The translations under genes were made by a program, and so were the position numbers. Below, one piece after another: positions 9,216-17,756 of a stretch of 64,000 nucleotides of DNA; position 1 is the first letter of the stretch; the number at the start of each line of letters is the position of its first letter. Location: the NCBI RefSeq assembly GCF_001499905.1, contig NZ_LQIS01000015.1, positions 31,806 to 95,805 on the forward strand. The letters are read 5' to 3'. The DNA is from Mycobacterium sp. GA-1285. Its GTDB lineage: Bacteria; Actinomycetota; Actinomycetes; Mycobacteriales; Mycobacteriaceae. Below the pieces are notes generated by a model. That model ran no database searches and was not told where the DNA came from. It saw only the letters and a program-made list of their open reading frames with translations.

Positions 9216-11801
9216 TCAGGTGACGTCGAAGGCGCGGGCGCGCAGGGACCGCTCGACACCGGCGCGACCCTCGACGACCAGGCGACGCAGCGGAGGGGGC
9301 ACATCGGGGTCGGCGAGGAAGTCGTCGGCGGCGGCCAAGCCGGCCTCGCTGATGTCCCACGACGGGTACAACCCTACGACGACGGTCTGCGCGACCTCGC
9401 TGGACCGCCGTTGCCACACTCCCGAGATCGCGCCGAAGTACTTGGCGCCGAACGGTTGCAGCAGCTCCTGCTGACCCGGCTGCACGAAGCCGCCGATGAT
9501 CGCGCGTGCGGTGATGTTGGCCAGCGTGTCGTCCTCGATGACCCGCTCCCACGCCGCTTCCTTGACCGCAAGTTCCGGGCGGGCAGCGGACGCGGCCGCC
9601 GCGTGCCGCCTGCCCGCCGCGGTCGGATCGCGTTGTGCTTCGGCGTCGATGAACGGTGTCTTCATGCCTTCGGCGTCGACGGCGCCCGCTGCGGCCAGCG
9701 CCGTCACGATGCGCCAGCGCAAGTCGGTATCGACGACCAGACCTGGCAGTCCCTTGACCGCGGGGTCGTCGTCCAGCAGCGCCGAGAGCACCTCGACATG
9801 CCGCGGACTCAGCACCGATCCGCACACCGCGTTGACGTACGCCAGTTGGTGATCGGATCCGCCCTCGGCGTCGCGGGCCAGGTCGAGCAGCCGGTCGGCG
9901 AACTCGGGCCAGCCCGACGACCGCGCCCACTCCGGGTCGGCGTAGGAGTTCAGCGCCGTCTGGGCTTGCAGCAGAAGCCGTTGCAGCACACCGACTTCGG
10001 TTTCGGCGTGCACGCCCCCGCAGACCAGCGACACGAAGTCGCGCGCCTTGAGCTCAGCCTCGCGCGTCATCTCCCACGCCGCAGACCACGCCAGGGTGCG
10101 CGGCAGCGGCTCGGCGATGTCGGCGATGCGCGTCAGCACCGTCTGCAGCGAGTCGTGGTCCAACCGCAGCGAGCAGTACGTCAGATCATCGTCGTTGACG
10201 AGGATCAACCTGCCGCGTGAAACTCCCTGGAGTGCAGGCACTTCCGTGCGTGGACCCTCGACGTCGAGTTCCTCGCGATGCACACGTACCAACTTGCCGG
10301 ACCCGTCGTCGTCGTAGATCCCGACCGCCAGGCGGTGCACACGGGTCTCACCTGCGCCCGGCGCGGCCCCGCTCTGGTCGATGGCGAAGCGGGTGAACCG
10401 ACCGTCGGCGTCGAGATCGAAGTCGGGCCGCAGCGTGTTGAGGCCCGTCGTCTTGAGCCACTGCCGGCCCCATCCCGACAGGTCGCGACCCGACGCCTTC
10501 TCCAGGGCCCCCAGCAGATCACCGAATGTGGCGTTGCCGAAGGCGTGGTCGCGGAAGTAGTCGCGCAGCCCGGAGAGGAACTCCTCCTCGCCGACATAGG
10601 CGACCAGTTGTTTGAGGACGCTGGCGCCCTTGGCGTAGGTTATTCCGTCGAAGTTCACCTCGACGGCCGCCAGATCCGGGATGTCGGCGGCCACGGGATG
10701 GGTGGAGGGCAGTTGGTCCTGCCGGTAGGCCCATGACTTCTCCACGTTCGCGAACGTCGTCCACGCCTCGGTGTACTCGGTGGCCTCCGCCTGGCACAGC
10801 ACCGACGCGAACGTAGCGAAGGATTCGTTGAGCCACAGGTCATCCCACCACTGCATGGTCACCAGGTCGCCGAACCACATGTGCGCCATCTCGTGCAAGA
10901 CGGTTTCGGCGCGCCGTTCGTAGGACGCTCGTGTCACCTTGCTACGGAAGACGTAGTCCTCGAGGAACGTGACCGCGCCCGCGTTCTCCATCGCGCCGGC
11001 GTTGAACTCCGGCACGAACAACTGGTCGTATTTGCCGAACGCGTAGGGGATGCCGAAGTTGTTGTGGTAGAAGCCGAATCCCTGTTTGGTCTCGGTGAAC
11101 AGCCGGTCGGCGTCCATGAAATCGGCCAGCGATCTGCGGCAGAACAGGCCCAGCGGGATGTCGCCGTGGTCGTCGCTGTACATGTCGTCCCAGCGCGCGT
11201 ACGGACCCGCGATGAGCGCCACCAGATACGTGCTCATGCGCGGTGTCGCGGCGAAGGTGTGCCGCTTGGCTGCACCGGCGTCCTCGACGTCGAGGGTGGC
11301 GCCGTTGGACACGACCTCCCAATGCGAGGGTGCTGTCACCGTGATGTCGAAGGCCGCCTTCAAGTCCGGTTGGTCGAAGCACGCAAACATCCGCTTGGCG
11401 TCGGCGGTTTCGAACTGCGAGTACAGATACACCTCGTCGTCGACCGGATCGACGAAGCGGTGTAGCCCCTCTCCGGTATTGGAATATCGGCAGTCGGCGT
11501 CGACGACGACGACGTTGTGGGCGGCCAGTCCCGTCAGCGGGATGCCGGTCGATTCGTCATAACCCGACACGTCGATGTCGCGGCCGTTGAGGGTGGCTCT
11601 GTGGATCGCGTCGGCCGCGATGTCGATGTAGGTGTCGGCGCCGGGAAGGGCGTCGAACTCGACGGTCGTCGTGGACCGGAAGGAGCGCTCGCTGGGCTTG
11701 CCGGTGCCATCGGTCAGATCGAGTTCGATGCGATAGCTGTCGACGGTGACCAGGGCGGCGCGTTCGACGGCTTGGTCGCGGGTCAGGTTGGGAAGTGCCA
11801 C
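9216..11801 (-). CDS. pepN: Aminopeptidase N (M1 zinc metallopeptidase)
   Basis: 861-residue cytosolic aminopeptidase that removes N-terminal residues from peptides, completing protein turnover. The exopeptidase motif GAMEN is at residues 269-273. The zinc site HEMAH is at 303-307 with the third ligand Glu326 in LNESF, i.e. the HExxH-X18-E spacing. The C-terminal half is the helical ERAP1-like domain. Start GTG 11801 gives the usual length for mycobacterial PepN (Rv2467). Transcribed alone. Confidence 0.95.
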   Translation of the reverse strand: MALPNLTRDQAVERAALVTVDSYRIELDLTDGTGKPSERSFRSTTTVEFDALPGADTYIDIAADAIHRATLNGRDIDVSGYDESTGIPLTGLAAHNVVVVDADCRYSNTGEGLHRFVDPVDDEVYLYSQFETADAKRMFACFDQPDLKAAFDITVTAPSHWEVVSNGATLDVEDAGAAKRHTFAATPRMSTYLVALIAGPYARWDDMYSDDHGDIPLGLFCRRSLADFMDADRLFTETKQGFGFYHNNFGIPYAFGKYDQLFVPEFNAGAMENAGAVTFLEDYVFRSKVTRASYERRAETVLHEMAHMWFGDLVTMQWWDDLWLNESFATFASVLCQAEATEYTEAWTTFANVEKSWAYRQDQLPSTHPVAADIPDLAAVEVNFDGITYAKGASVLKQLVAYVGEEEFLSGLRDYFRDHAFGNATFGDLLGALEKASGRDLSGWGRQWLKTTGLNTLRPDFDLDADGRFTRFAIDQSGAAPGAGETRVHRLAVGIYDDDGSGKLVRVHREELDVEGPRTEVPALQGVSRGRLILVNDDDLTYCSLRLDHDSLQTVLTRIADIAEPLPRTLAWSAAWEMTREAELKARDFVSLVCGGVHAETEVGVLQRLLLQAQTALNSYADPEWARSSGWPEFADRLLDLARDAEGGSDHQLAYVNAVCGSVLSPRHVEVLSALLDDDPAVKGLPGLVVDTDLRWRIVTALAAAGAVDAEGMKTPFIDAEAQRDPTAAGRRHAAAASAARPELAVKEAAWERVIEDDTLANITARAIIGGFVQPGQQELLQPFGAKYFGAISGVWQRRSSEVAQTVVVGLYPSWDISEAGLAAADDFLADPDVPPPLRRLVVEGRAGVERSLRARAFDVT

Positions 11802-11851
11802 ACGACCAACCTATAGCCCGCACCGCGCGGCGGCGCGTCGCACGTCCGGCG

Positions 11852-12235
11852 TCAGAAACCCGGAATCGCCCGCGCCGCGGGCAGCCAGTCCAGCACGGTG
11901 CCGTTACCCACCGAGGCCAACATCTGCGGGCAGTACATCGAGATCGCGATACCGGTGAAGAACGCCGCGATGTCGGGCGGGACCCCGTTGTCGGCCACCC
12001 GGCTGTATACCTTCGCGGCGTTCTTGCCGGGTTCGACCAGCATCGGGCATACGGACTCCCCGAGGGCGACCATGTCCACGGGGTTGTCGACGGCCATGCC
12101 GGCGCCGCGAAGTGCGGCCAGGAAGGCGTCGTCGGTCGTGTCGGCCTGGGCCGGTGCGGCGAACGTCGTTGCGACCGCCGCCAGACCGACCCCAAACGCC
12201 ACAGCGCGTACTCGACGATCAACGGGTCTATTCAC
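11852..12235 (-). CDS. Secreted DUF732 protein
   Basis: 127 residues beginning at GTG 12235. A Sec signal peptide is clear: RRVR basic start, hydrophobic core to about residue 27, cleavage after APAQA. The mature part is about 95 residues with two cysteines (VCPML and YCPQM) that probably form a disulfide, the standard DUF732 layout found in many exported mycobacterial proteins. Function unknown. It is divergent from the mycoredoxin gene, sharing the 12236-12445 intergenic region. Confidence 0.82.
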   Translation of the reverse strand: MNRPVDRRVRAVAFGVGLAAVATTFAAPAQADTTDDAFLAALRGAGMAVDNPVDMVALGESVCPMLVEPGKNAAKVYSRVADNGVPPDIAAFFTGIAISMYCPQMLASVGNGTVLDWLPAARAIPGF

Positions 12236-12352
12236 TTCGGTAACGATTCTTCACTTTGGTCACATCAGGAGCACGGTTGGGTCACCGTTTGCGCTCTTAG
12301 GCGTTTCTCATAGCGCAGTCCGCAAAGTGGGCGGCTATGGGCGCACGACACG

Positions 12353-12378
12353 GGAACACTCCATACGCGACCGCAGTT
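12353..12378 (+). promoter_or_regulatory. SigH-like promoter upstream of mycoredoxin-2
   Basis: GGAACA at 12353-12358 (preceded by G), a 17-base spacer, and GTT at 12376-12378. This matches the GGAAYA - N16-20 - SGTT type recognised by the oxidative/heat-stress sigma factor SigH. The downstream gene (Rv2466c in M. tuberculosis) is a known SigH target, which supports the call. It predicts a leader of about 60 bases. Confidence 0.6.
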
Positions 12379-12384
12379 GTCAGA

Positions 12385-12418
12385 AGTGGCCACAGAATTG
12401 GCCTCAGAATTGGCCACT
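12385..12418 (+). repeat. Nested inverted and direct repeat in the mrx2 leader
   Basis: AGTGGCCA (12385-12392) and TGGCCACT (12411-12418) are perfect inverted arms. The same stretch holds two perfect 11-base direct copies of CAGAATTGGCC (12393-12403 and 12405-12415) separated by one base. It lies between the SigH-like promoter and the start codon, so it could be an operator or an mRNA hairpin. Confidence 0.55.
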
Positions 12419-12445
12419 GCCCAATCCGTGCCGGAAGGATTCGCC

Positions 12446-13054
12446 ATGTCCGAGAAGTCTGTCGCAGAACTTTGGTTCGACCCGCTGTGTCCGTGGTGCT
12501 GGATCACCTCGCGCTGGATCCTCGAGGTCGAGGAGGTCCGCGACATAGACGTCAGGTTCCGGGTGATGAGCCTCGCGGTGCTCAACGAGCGACGGGACGT
12601 GCCCGAGGAGTACGCCGAGGCGATGAAGAAGGCGTGGGGGCCCGTGCGCGTCGCCATCGCCGCCGAACAGGCCAAGGGCCGCGAGATCCTCGGTCCGCTG
12701 TACACCGCGATGGGAAGCCGCATCCACAACCAGGGCAACCAGGACTTCGACGTGGTGATCAAGGAGTCGCTCGCCGAAGTGGGCCTACCGGCCGATCTGG
12801 CCGACGCCGCCACCACCGACAAGTACGACGAGGCGCTGCGCAAAAGCCACCATGAGGGCATGGACGCGGTCGGTGAGGACGTGGGCACCCCGACCATCCA
12901 CGTCAACGGTGTCGCCTTCTTCGGTCCTGTGCTGTCGAAGATCCCGCGCGGCGAGGAAGCCGGAAAGCTGTGGGACGCGTCGGTGACCTTTGCGTCCTAT
13001 CCGCACTTCTGGGAGCTCAAGCGCACCCGCACGGAGTCGCCGCAGTTCGACTGA
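12446..13054 (+). CDS. mrx2: Mycothiol-dependent reductase, mycoredoxin-2 (DsbA-like fold)
   Basis: 202 residues. ATG 12446 is chosen because GGAAGGA sits 6 bases upstream and homology starts just after it; the longer frame is untranslated leader. The redox motif CPWC is at residues 15-18, in a thioredoxin/DsbA fold with a helical insertion. The homologue Rv2466c reduces disulfides with mycothiol and activates some prodrugs. Expression is expected to respond to oxidative stress through the SigH-like promoter upstream. Followed within 34 bases by rpiB in the same direction. Confidence 0.88.
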   Translation: MSEKSVAELWFDPLCPWCWITSRWILEVEEVRDIDVRFRVMSLAVLNERRDVPEEYAEAMKKAWGPVRVAIAAEQAKGREILGPLYTAMGSRIHNQGNQDFDVVIKESLAEVGLPADLADAATTDKYDEALRKSHHEGMDAVGEDVGTPTIHVNGVAFFGPVLSKIPRGEEAGKLWDASVTFASYPHFWELKRTRTESPQFD

Positions 13055-13088
13055 TCGCGCCCGGGTCGCGCCGGCGACGTCTGCCACA

Positions 13089-13571
13089 ATGACCGCCATG
13101 CGCGTCTACCTGGGAGCCGACCACGCCGGCTTCGACCTCAAGCAGGCCGTGATCGAGCACCTGCGCGGTTCCGGGCACGAACCGATCGACTGCGGAGCCT
13201 TCGTCAACGACCCCGACGACGACTATCCGGCGTTCTGCATCGCGGCGGCGGAGAAGACCGTCGCCGATCCGGGCAGCCTCGGCATCGTGCTCGGCGGCTC
13301 GGGCAACGGCGAGCAGATCGCGGCCAACAAGGTTCCCGGCGCGCGGTGCGCATTGGCGTGGAGCGTCGAGACCGCCAAACTGGCGCGCGAGCACAACAAC
13401 GCTCAGCTGATCGGCATCGGCGGGCGCATGCACAGTGTCGAGGAGGCGTTGGCGATCGTCGATGCGTTCCTGAGCACGCCGTGGTCGGAAGCCGAACGGC
13501 ACCAACGTCGTATCGACATCCTCGCCGAGTACGAACGCACCCACGTCGCGCCCCCGGTGCCCGGCGCCTAG
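13089..13571 (+). CDS. rpiB: Ribose-5-phosphate isomerase B
   Basis: 160 residues. Interconverts ribulose-5-P and ribose-5-P in the pentose phosphate pathway. Diagnostic segments are GADHAGFDLK near the N-terminus, GSGNGEQIAANK (phosphate loop and active-site acid) and IGIGGRMH. Start ATG 13089 (MTAMRV) matches the usual N-terminus; a second ATG four codons in is possible. Only two bases separate its stop from nei1, so the two are co-transcribed as in M. tuberculosis (Rv2465c-Rv2464c). Confidence 0.93.
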   Translation: MTAMRVYLGADHAGFDLKQAVIEHLRGSGHEPIDCGAFVNDPDDDYPAFCIAAAEKTVADPGSLGIVLGGSGNGEQIAANKVPGARCALAWSVETAKLAREHNNAQLIGIGGRMHSVEEALAIVDAFLSTPWSEAERHQRRIDILAEYERTHVAPPVPGA

Positions 13572-13573
13572 GA

Positions 13574-14380
13574 ATGCCAGAGGGCCACACGCTGCACCGG
13601 CTTGCCCGGTTGCACCAGCGTCGCTTCGGCCGGGCACCGGTCGTGGTGTCCAGTCCGCAGGGCAGGTTCGCCGACGGCGCCGCCGCGGTCAACGGCCGGG
13701 TTCTCAAGAAGGCCACCGCGTACGGCAAGCATCTGTTCCATCACTACGAGGGCGGCCGCGTGGTGCATGTGCATCTCGGTCTGTACGGCGCGTTCACCGA
13801 GTGGCCGCTGCCGGCGTGGACGACACCGCCGGCGCCGGTCGGTCAGGTTCGGATGCGGATGGTCGGCGCCGAGTACGGTACCGATCTGCGGGGGCCGACG
13901 GTGTGTGAGGTGCTCGCCGAGCCGGAGATCGCCGACGTCATCGACCGGCTCGGGCCCGACCCGCTGCGCCGCGACGCCGACGGATCGCTCGCGTGGGCGC
14001 GAATTCGTAAGTCTCGCAGGCCGATCGGGGCGTTGCTGATGGACCAGTCAGTGATCGCCGGGGTGGGCAACGTCTACCGCAACGAGTTGCTCTTCCGGCA
14101 CCGTGTCGACCCGCACCGGCCAGGCATCCGCATCGACGAGGACGAGTTCGACGCAATGTGGACCGACCTCGTCGAGCTGATGCGAATCGGGCTGCGGCGC
14201 GGCAAGATCCACACCATCCGTCCGGAGGACGACCACGGGCTGCCGTCGTATGGGCCCGGCCGCCCCCGCACTTACGTCTATCGGCGGGCCGGCGAGCCGT
14301 GCCGACTGTGCGGCACCGAGATCCGCACCGAGGTGATGGAGGGCCGCAACCTGTTCTGGTGTCCGACCGATCAATCGTAA
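13574..14380 (+). CDS. nei1: Endonuclease VIII-type DNA glycosylase (Nei1)
   Basis: 268 residues, the same length as Rv2464c. Bifunctional glycosylase/AP lyase that removes oxidised pyrimidines. The N-terminus is MPEGHTLHR, with the catalytic proline and glutamate at positions 2-3 that define Fpg/Nei enzymes. The helix-two-turn-helix segment (MDQSVIAGVGNVYRNELL) is about residues 156-173. The zinc finger with CRLCGTEI...FWCPTDQ is at the C-terminus. Start at ATG 13574 fixed by the MPEG motif. Confidence 0.95.
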   Translation: MPEGHTLHRLARLHQRRFGRAPVVVSSPQGRFADGAAAVNGRVLKKATAYGKHLFHHYEGGRVVHVHLGLYGAFTEWPLPAWTTPPAPVGQVRMRMVGAEYGTDLRGPTVCEVLAEPEIADVIDRLGPDPLRRDADGSLAWARIRKSRRPIGALLMDQSVIAGVGNVYRNELLFRHRVDPHRPGIRIDEDEFDAMWTDLVELMRIGLRRGKIHTIRPEDDHGLPSYGPGRPRTYVYRRAGEPCRLCGTEIRTEVMEGRNLFWCPTDQS

Positions 14381-14410
14381 AGAGATGTGCCCGACCGCCG
14401 TTGGGGCGGA

Positions 14411-14436
14411 GCCAAGCCCAGATGAGCGGGCTTGGC
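14411..14436. terminator. Intrinsic hairpin between nei1 and the convergent membrane-protein gene
   Basis: GCCAAGCCC (14411-14419), eight-base loop, GGGCTTGGC (14428-14436): a perfect 9-bp stem without a T-run, placed between two converging 3' ends, so it can serve both. Confidence 0.6.
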
Positions 14437-14443
14437 GCGAAAC

Positions 14444-15205
14444 CTAGAAGCCGCCGAAATCGCCGAAACCGCCGCCGATGTCGCCGCCACCCCAGTCGCC
14501 GCCGCCCCAGTCTCCGCCGTCGCCGCCGAAATCCCCCTGGCCCTGGTCGATGCCTTGGTCGTAGCCCTGGGCGAAACCCTGCTCGTAGCCGCTGCCGTGC
14601 ATGCCCGAGAACAACGCGTCGAACAACAGCACCGAACCCAGACCCCATGCGCCGGCGACGAGCGCGGGCTTCCACCACGGCTCGGAATACCAGCCGGCAG
14701 GCACCGGTCGGCCCGCCACCCGACCGCCGGGGTAGTAGTTCGGGGTGCGCTCCGAGGGGGTCGGCGACGCCTCGATCTCGCGACCCTCGAAGTCGACCTT
14801 GCGATCCTCAGTGACTGCGCCCGCCGACCGCTGGTCGGCGAGCGTCTCGAGTTCGGGTCCGGGGTCCATGCCCATCGCGATGCGAGCGGCGCGGACATAG
14901 TAAAGGCCTTCCAGGGCGCTCTCCTTGGCCAGCAATGCCTGCTTGGCGGTGTTCGCCTGGTCGATCTGCGATCCGGCGGCGGTGTAGCGCTCGGATGCGT
15001 CGGCCAGCGCCTGCTTGGACGCCTCGTCGGTGCCGGTCAAGCTGATCACCTGACCGCCGAGGCGTTCGATGACGCGACGGGCGTCGGCCTTGGCGTCGTC
15101 CAGCGAAGCGGCCTTGCGCCGGTCGGAAGCCCTCATCGCGGCGTAGGCAACGGCGCCGAGAGCGACGATGACCAGGACGACGAGAACGAGCAGAACACCG
15201 TTCAT
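14444..15205 (-). CDS. Membrane protein with coiled-coil and Gly-rich C-terminus (DUF1542-like)
   Basis: 253 residues from ATG 15205. One N-terminal transmembrane helix (about residues 2-24), then a charged, Ala-rich coiled-coil region to about residue 110 with the DUF1542-like look. A Pro-rich linker and a second hydrophobic segment (about 182-200) follow. The tail of about 30 residues is almost only Gly, Asp, Trp and Phe (repeats of GGGDWGGGD and GDFGGF). That tail resembles Gly-rich ends of surface-exposed or phase-separating proteins. Function unknown. It is the first gene past the conserved rpiB-nei1 block. Confidence 0.75.
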   Translation of the reverse strand: MNGVLLVLVVLVIVALGAVAYAAMRASDRRKAASLDDAKADARRVIERLGGQVISLTGTDEASKQALADASERYTAAGSQIDQANTAKQALLAKESALEGLYYVRAARIAMGMDPGPELETLADQRSAGAVTEDRKVDFEGREIEASPTPSERTPNYYPGGRVAGRPVPAGWYSEPWWKPALVAGAWGLGSVLLFDALFSGMHGSGYEQGFAQGYDQGIDQGQGDFGGDGGDWGGGDWGGGDIGGGFGDFGGF

Positions 15206-15370
15206 GGCACCCAGCGTACCCAGCGTGAACGCGTGCACCGGAGCGCGAACGGTGCGACGGGGTGGTCACGGTGTTGTCCGTCGGTGCGCCGCACCGCAGA
15301 TGGCTCGTGGTGGTCTTGGGCAAACTCCATCGACGGCACCGCCCGATTTCTGTTCGACCGTCAATTTGCG

Positions 15371-15383
15371 TACCGTCAATCGG
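15371..15383 (+). promoter_or_regulatory. -10 box TACCGT for a leaderless transcript
   Basis: TACCGT at 15371-15376 is followed by seven bases and the GTG at 15384. No ribosome-binding sequence precedes the GTG. The element ACCGTCAAT occurs twice (within 15356-15380), so half of it overlaps the promoter. Confidence 0.45.
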
Positions 15384-16094
15384 GTGACGGAGTGGGTACG
15401 TAGATTCGACGACTTCCTCAACCGCCTGCTTGAGCAGCATGCGCGTGAGGCGGGCGAGAATGTCGACGCCTACGTCGCCCGTGCGGTTGCGAGACAAATG
15501 GCCGCCGATCTCCGACGCGCCAAAGATCCGCGGGTCGACGAACTGCAAACTCACTTGGCGGCGTCAGGAGTATTCGAGGAGACCGCGATGCCGGACGTCT
15601 CGACGGCGATCACCGACCCCGACCGACTCGCCGCCCTGCGTCAGACCGGCTTGCTGGACTCTCCGCCGGAGGCGATCTACGACCGGATCACCCGCGCCGC
15701 CGCCGACGCGCTCGACGCGCCCTTCGCCCTGGTCTCCCTTGTCGATCTCGATCGACAGTTCTTCAAGAGCGCGGCCGGTCAAGAGAGCACCTCACCGGAG
15801 GACAGGCAGACGCCGCTGGAGAGATCGGTCTGTCAGTACGCGGTGGCAAATAGGGCGCCACTGATCCTGGAGGACGCGAGGGTCGATCCGATTTTCAAGC
15901 AGCATCCCGCGGTACGAGACGGAACGGTGGTCGCCTATCTCGGCATACCGCTCATCGACGACGTCGGCAATGCCGTGGGGACACTGTGTGTGTACGACAC
16001 GAAGCCACGTCTCTGGAGCACCGGGCACCTTCAGGTTCTGAGTGATCTCGCCGCGCTGGCCGCCGAAAGGATGTTCCGCGCCGACGCGGGCTAG
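15384..16094 (+). CDS. Stand-alone GAF-domain sensor protein
   Basis: 236 residues from GTG 15384. Residues 1-65 are a charged helical region; residues about 75-232 are one GAF domain of the type usually fused to histidine kinases or diguanylate cyclases (LRQTGLLDSPPEAIYDRIT, FALVSLVDLDRQFFKS, YLGIPLIDDVGNAVGTLCVYD). No output domain is present, so it may bind a ligand and act on a partner. It is 121 bases upstream of the sugar transferase and in the same direction, but a separate promoter lies between them. Confidence 0.8.
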   Translation: MTEWVRRFDDFLNRLLEQHAREAGENVDAYVARAVARQMAADLRRAKDPRVDELQTHLAASGVFEETAMPDVSTAITDPDRLAALRQTGLLDSPPEAIYDRITRAAADALDAPFALVSLVDLDRQFFKSAAGQESTSPEDRQTPLERSVCQYAVANRAPLILEDARVDPIFKQHPAVRDGTVVAYLGIPLIDDVGNAVGTLCVYDTKPRLWSTGHLQVLSDLAALAAERMFRADAG

Positions 16095-16130
16095 CAGCAA
16101 TGAGGCAGGCCATCGTGACACCCATCGCTT

Positions 16131-16166
16131 GCTGGAACTTCGCTGGCATGCCTTAAACTGGCAACG
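16131..16166 (+). promoter_or_regulatory. Promoter for the sugar-phosphate transferase gene
   Basis: TAAACT at 16154-16159 is a good -10 box. TTGCTG ends about 19 bases upstream and could be the -35. The predicted leader is about 50 bases, ending in a purine-rich GGGGGGA ribosome site just before ATG 16216. Confidence 0.45.
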
Positions 16167-16215
16167 TTTTCGGTGGCAGACAGTTCCATACGCTGGGGTT
16201 CTCATCGGGGGGATC

Positions 16216-17751
16216 ATGCAGGCAGACGCGAACGCGTCCACTCGTGATTCACAACCTCGACTCAGGACCACGGTGCCGCAGCTCACCGCCGTGCCGTCGC
16301 CCTCGTCTCGGGGTGGCAAGTCGAGGTGGATCGAGACCCTTCGCGCCGAGTCGGGCTATGTGGCGCTCACCGTCGGGTTGGACATCTGGGCCGCCGTGTG
16401 GGCAGTCGCAATCGCCCAATGGTGGACGACCGGCCCCGTTGGTGACCGAAACATCGCCGCGATCTCGTGGCTTTTCGTACCGATCCTCCTGTTGGTCATG
16501 CACACCCGGTCGATGTACAAGCGCAAGCTCGGCCACAGCTTCCTCGACGACTTCGAACCCGTCGAAACGTCGGTGGCGGTGTCGGCGCTGGCGACGCTCA
16601 CCATTCTGCTGTTGCTCGTGCCCCCATTGCCGACCGGCTCGGTGGTCGAGGAATACGTTCGCCCAAGCGAACTGATCATCCGCATCTGGATATGTGCAGC
16701 CGTCCTGCTGCCGGCGAACCGTCTCGTCAGATCGCTGGCCCAGCGCTACCTGAGGCGGCGACACGGCTTCGGATCGTCCGCGCTGATCATCGGTTCCGGT
16801 CCGTTTGTGAACCAACTCATCACCCGGATGCGCCAGATCCCCGACTACGGTTTGCACCCCGTCGGCGTGCTCGACGACGTTCGCCCGGCGGCCACCGAAC
16901 TGGGCGACGTGCCGTACTTCGGATCCACTGCCAACCTGGAGGTCGTCGCTCAGGCCACCGGCGCCAAGGACCTCATCGTCGGGCCGTCGTCGACCCCCGA
17001 CGATGAGCTGGCCCTCACGGCTCAGCTGGCGCACCACCTCGGACTGCGCGTGCGGGTAGTGCCCCGCTTGATGGATGTCATCGGCGGGGGGACCTACGTC
17101 GAGCACCTCGGCGGCATACCTCTGCTGGTGCTCCGCCACACCGACCCGAAGGGCTGGCAGTTCGCGGTCAAGCACGCCTTGGGTCGGGCAATCGCTGCGG
17201 TCCTGCTCCTGGTGATTTCGCCCCTGTATCTGACGCTCGCGATTCTGGTCAAGCTGAGCTCCCCGGGACCTGTCTATTTCCGTCAGCAGCGCGTCGGTCG
17301 CGACGGCAAGGTTTTCGACTGCCTGAAGTTCCGCAGCATGCGATCTGTCGCCCCGGCCACGAAGTCGTTCGCACTGAAGGAGGGCTCGGCGCCGGGGGGA
17401 GTGGAAGGCGACGACCGACGCACCGCGATCGGCAAGTTCATGCGCAGGACATCCCTCGACGAACTGCCCCAACTGGTCAACGTCTTACGCGGGGACATGA
17501 CGCTGGTCGGCCCGCGCCCCGAGCGCCCGGAGTTCGTCGAGCTGTTCGAGATGCAGGTGCGGCGCTACGGCGACCGGCACCGAGTGAAGGCGGGCATCAC
17601 CGGCTGGGCACAGGTGCACGGACTTCGGGGCCAGACCTCGATCGCCGACCGGGCCGAATTCGACAACTACTACATCGAGAACTGGTCGCTTCTTCTCGAC
17701 GTCAAGATCCTGCTGCTGACCGTTCTCGCGGTGCTGAAACCCGCAGAATAG
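16216..17751 (+). CDS. Polyprenyl-phosphate sugar-1-phosphate transferase (WbaP/WcaJ-like)
   Basis: 511 residues; ATG 16216 has GGGGGGA directly upstream. Transfers a sugar-1-P from a nucleotide sugar to a polyprenyl phosphate, the first step of exopolysaccharide or glycan assembly. Four N-terminal membrane helices (about 46-68, 80-97, 118-138, 148-168) are followed by a Rossmann-like CoA-binding domain (about 180-300). Next is a reentrant helix (about 315-340) and the bacterial sugar transferase domain with YFRQQRVGRDGK, LKFRSM, and the catalytic pair in TSLDELPQLVNVLRGDM and LVGPRPE. All catalytic residues look intact. Its stop lies 5 bases from the stop of the convergent flavoprotein gene. 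Absent from the corresponding place in M. tuberculosis. Confidence 0.9.
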   Translation: MQADANASTRDSQPRLRTTVPQLTAVPSPSSRGGKSRWIETLRAESGYVALTVGLDIWAAVWAVAIAQWWTTGPVGDRNIAAISWLFVPILLLVMHTRSMYKRKLGHSFLDDFEPVETSVAVSALATLTILLLLVPPLPTGSVVEEYVRPSELIIRIWICAAVLLPANRLVRSLAQRYLRRRHGFGSSALIIGSGPFVNQLITRMRQIPDYGLHPVGVLDDVRPAATELGDVPYFGSTANLEVVAQATGAKDLIVGPSSTPDDELALTAQLAHHLGLRVRVVPRLMDVIGGGTYVEHLGGIPLLVLRHTDPKGWQFAVKHALGRAIAAVLLLVISPLYLTLAILVKLSSPGPVYFRQQRVGRDGKVFDCLKFRSMRSVAPATKSFALKEGSAPGGVEGDDRRTAIGKFMRRTSLDELPQLVNVLRGDMTLVGPRPERPEFVELFEMQVRRYGDRHRVKAGITGWAQVHGLRGQTSIADRAEFDNYYIENWSLLLDVKILLLTVLAVLKPAE

Positions 17752-17756
17752 GGCCG

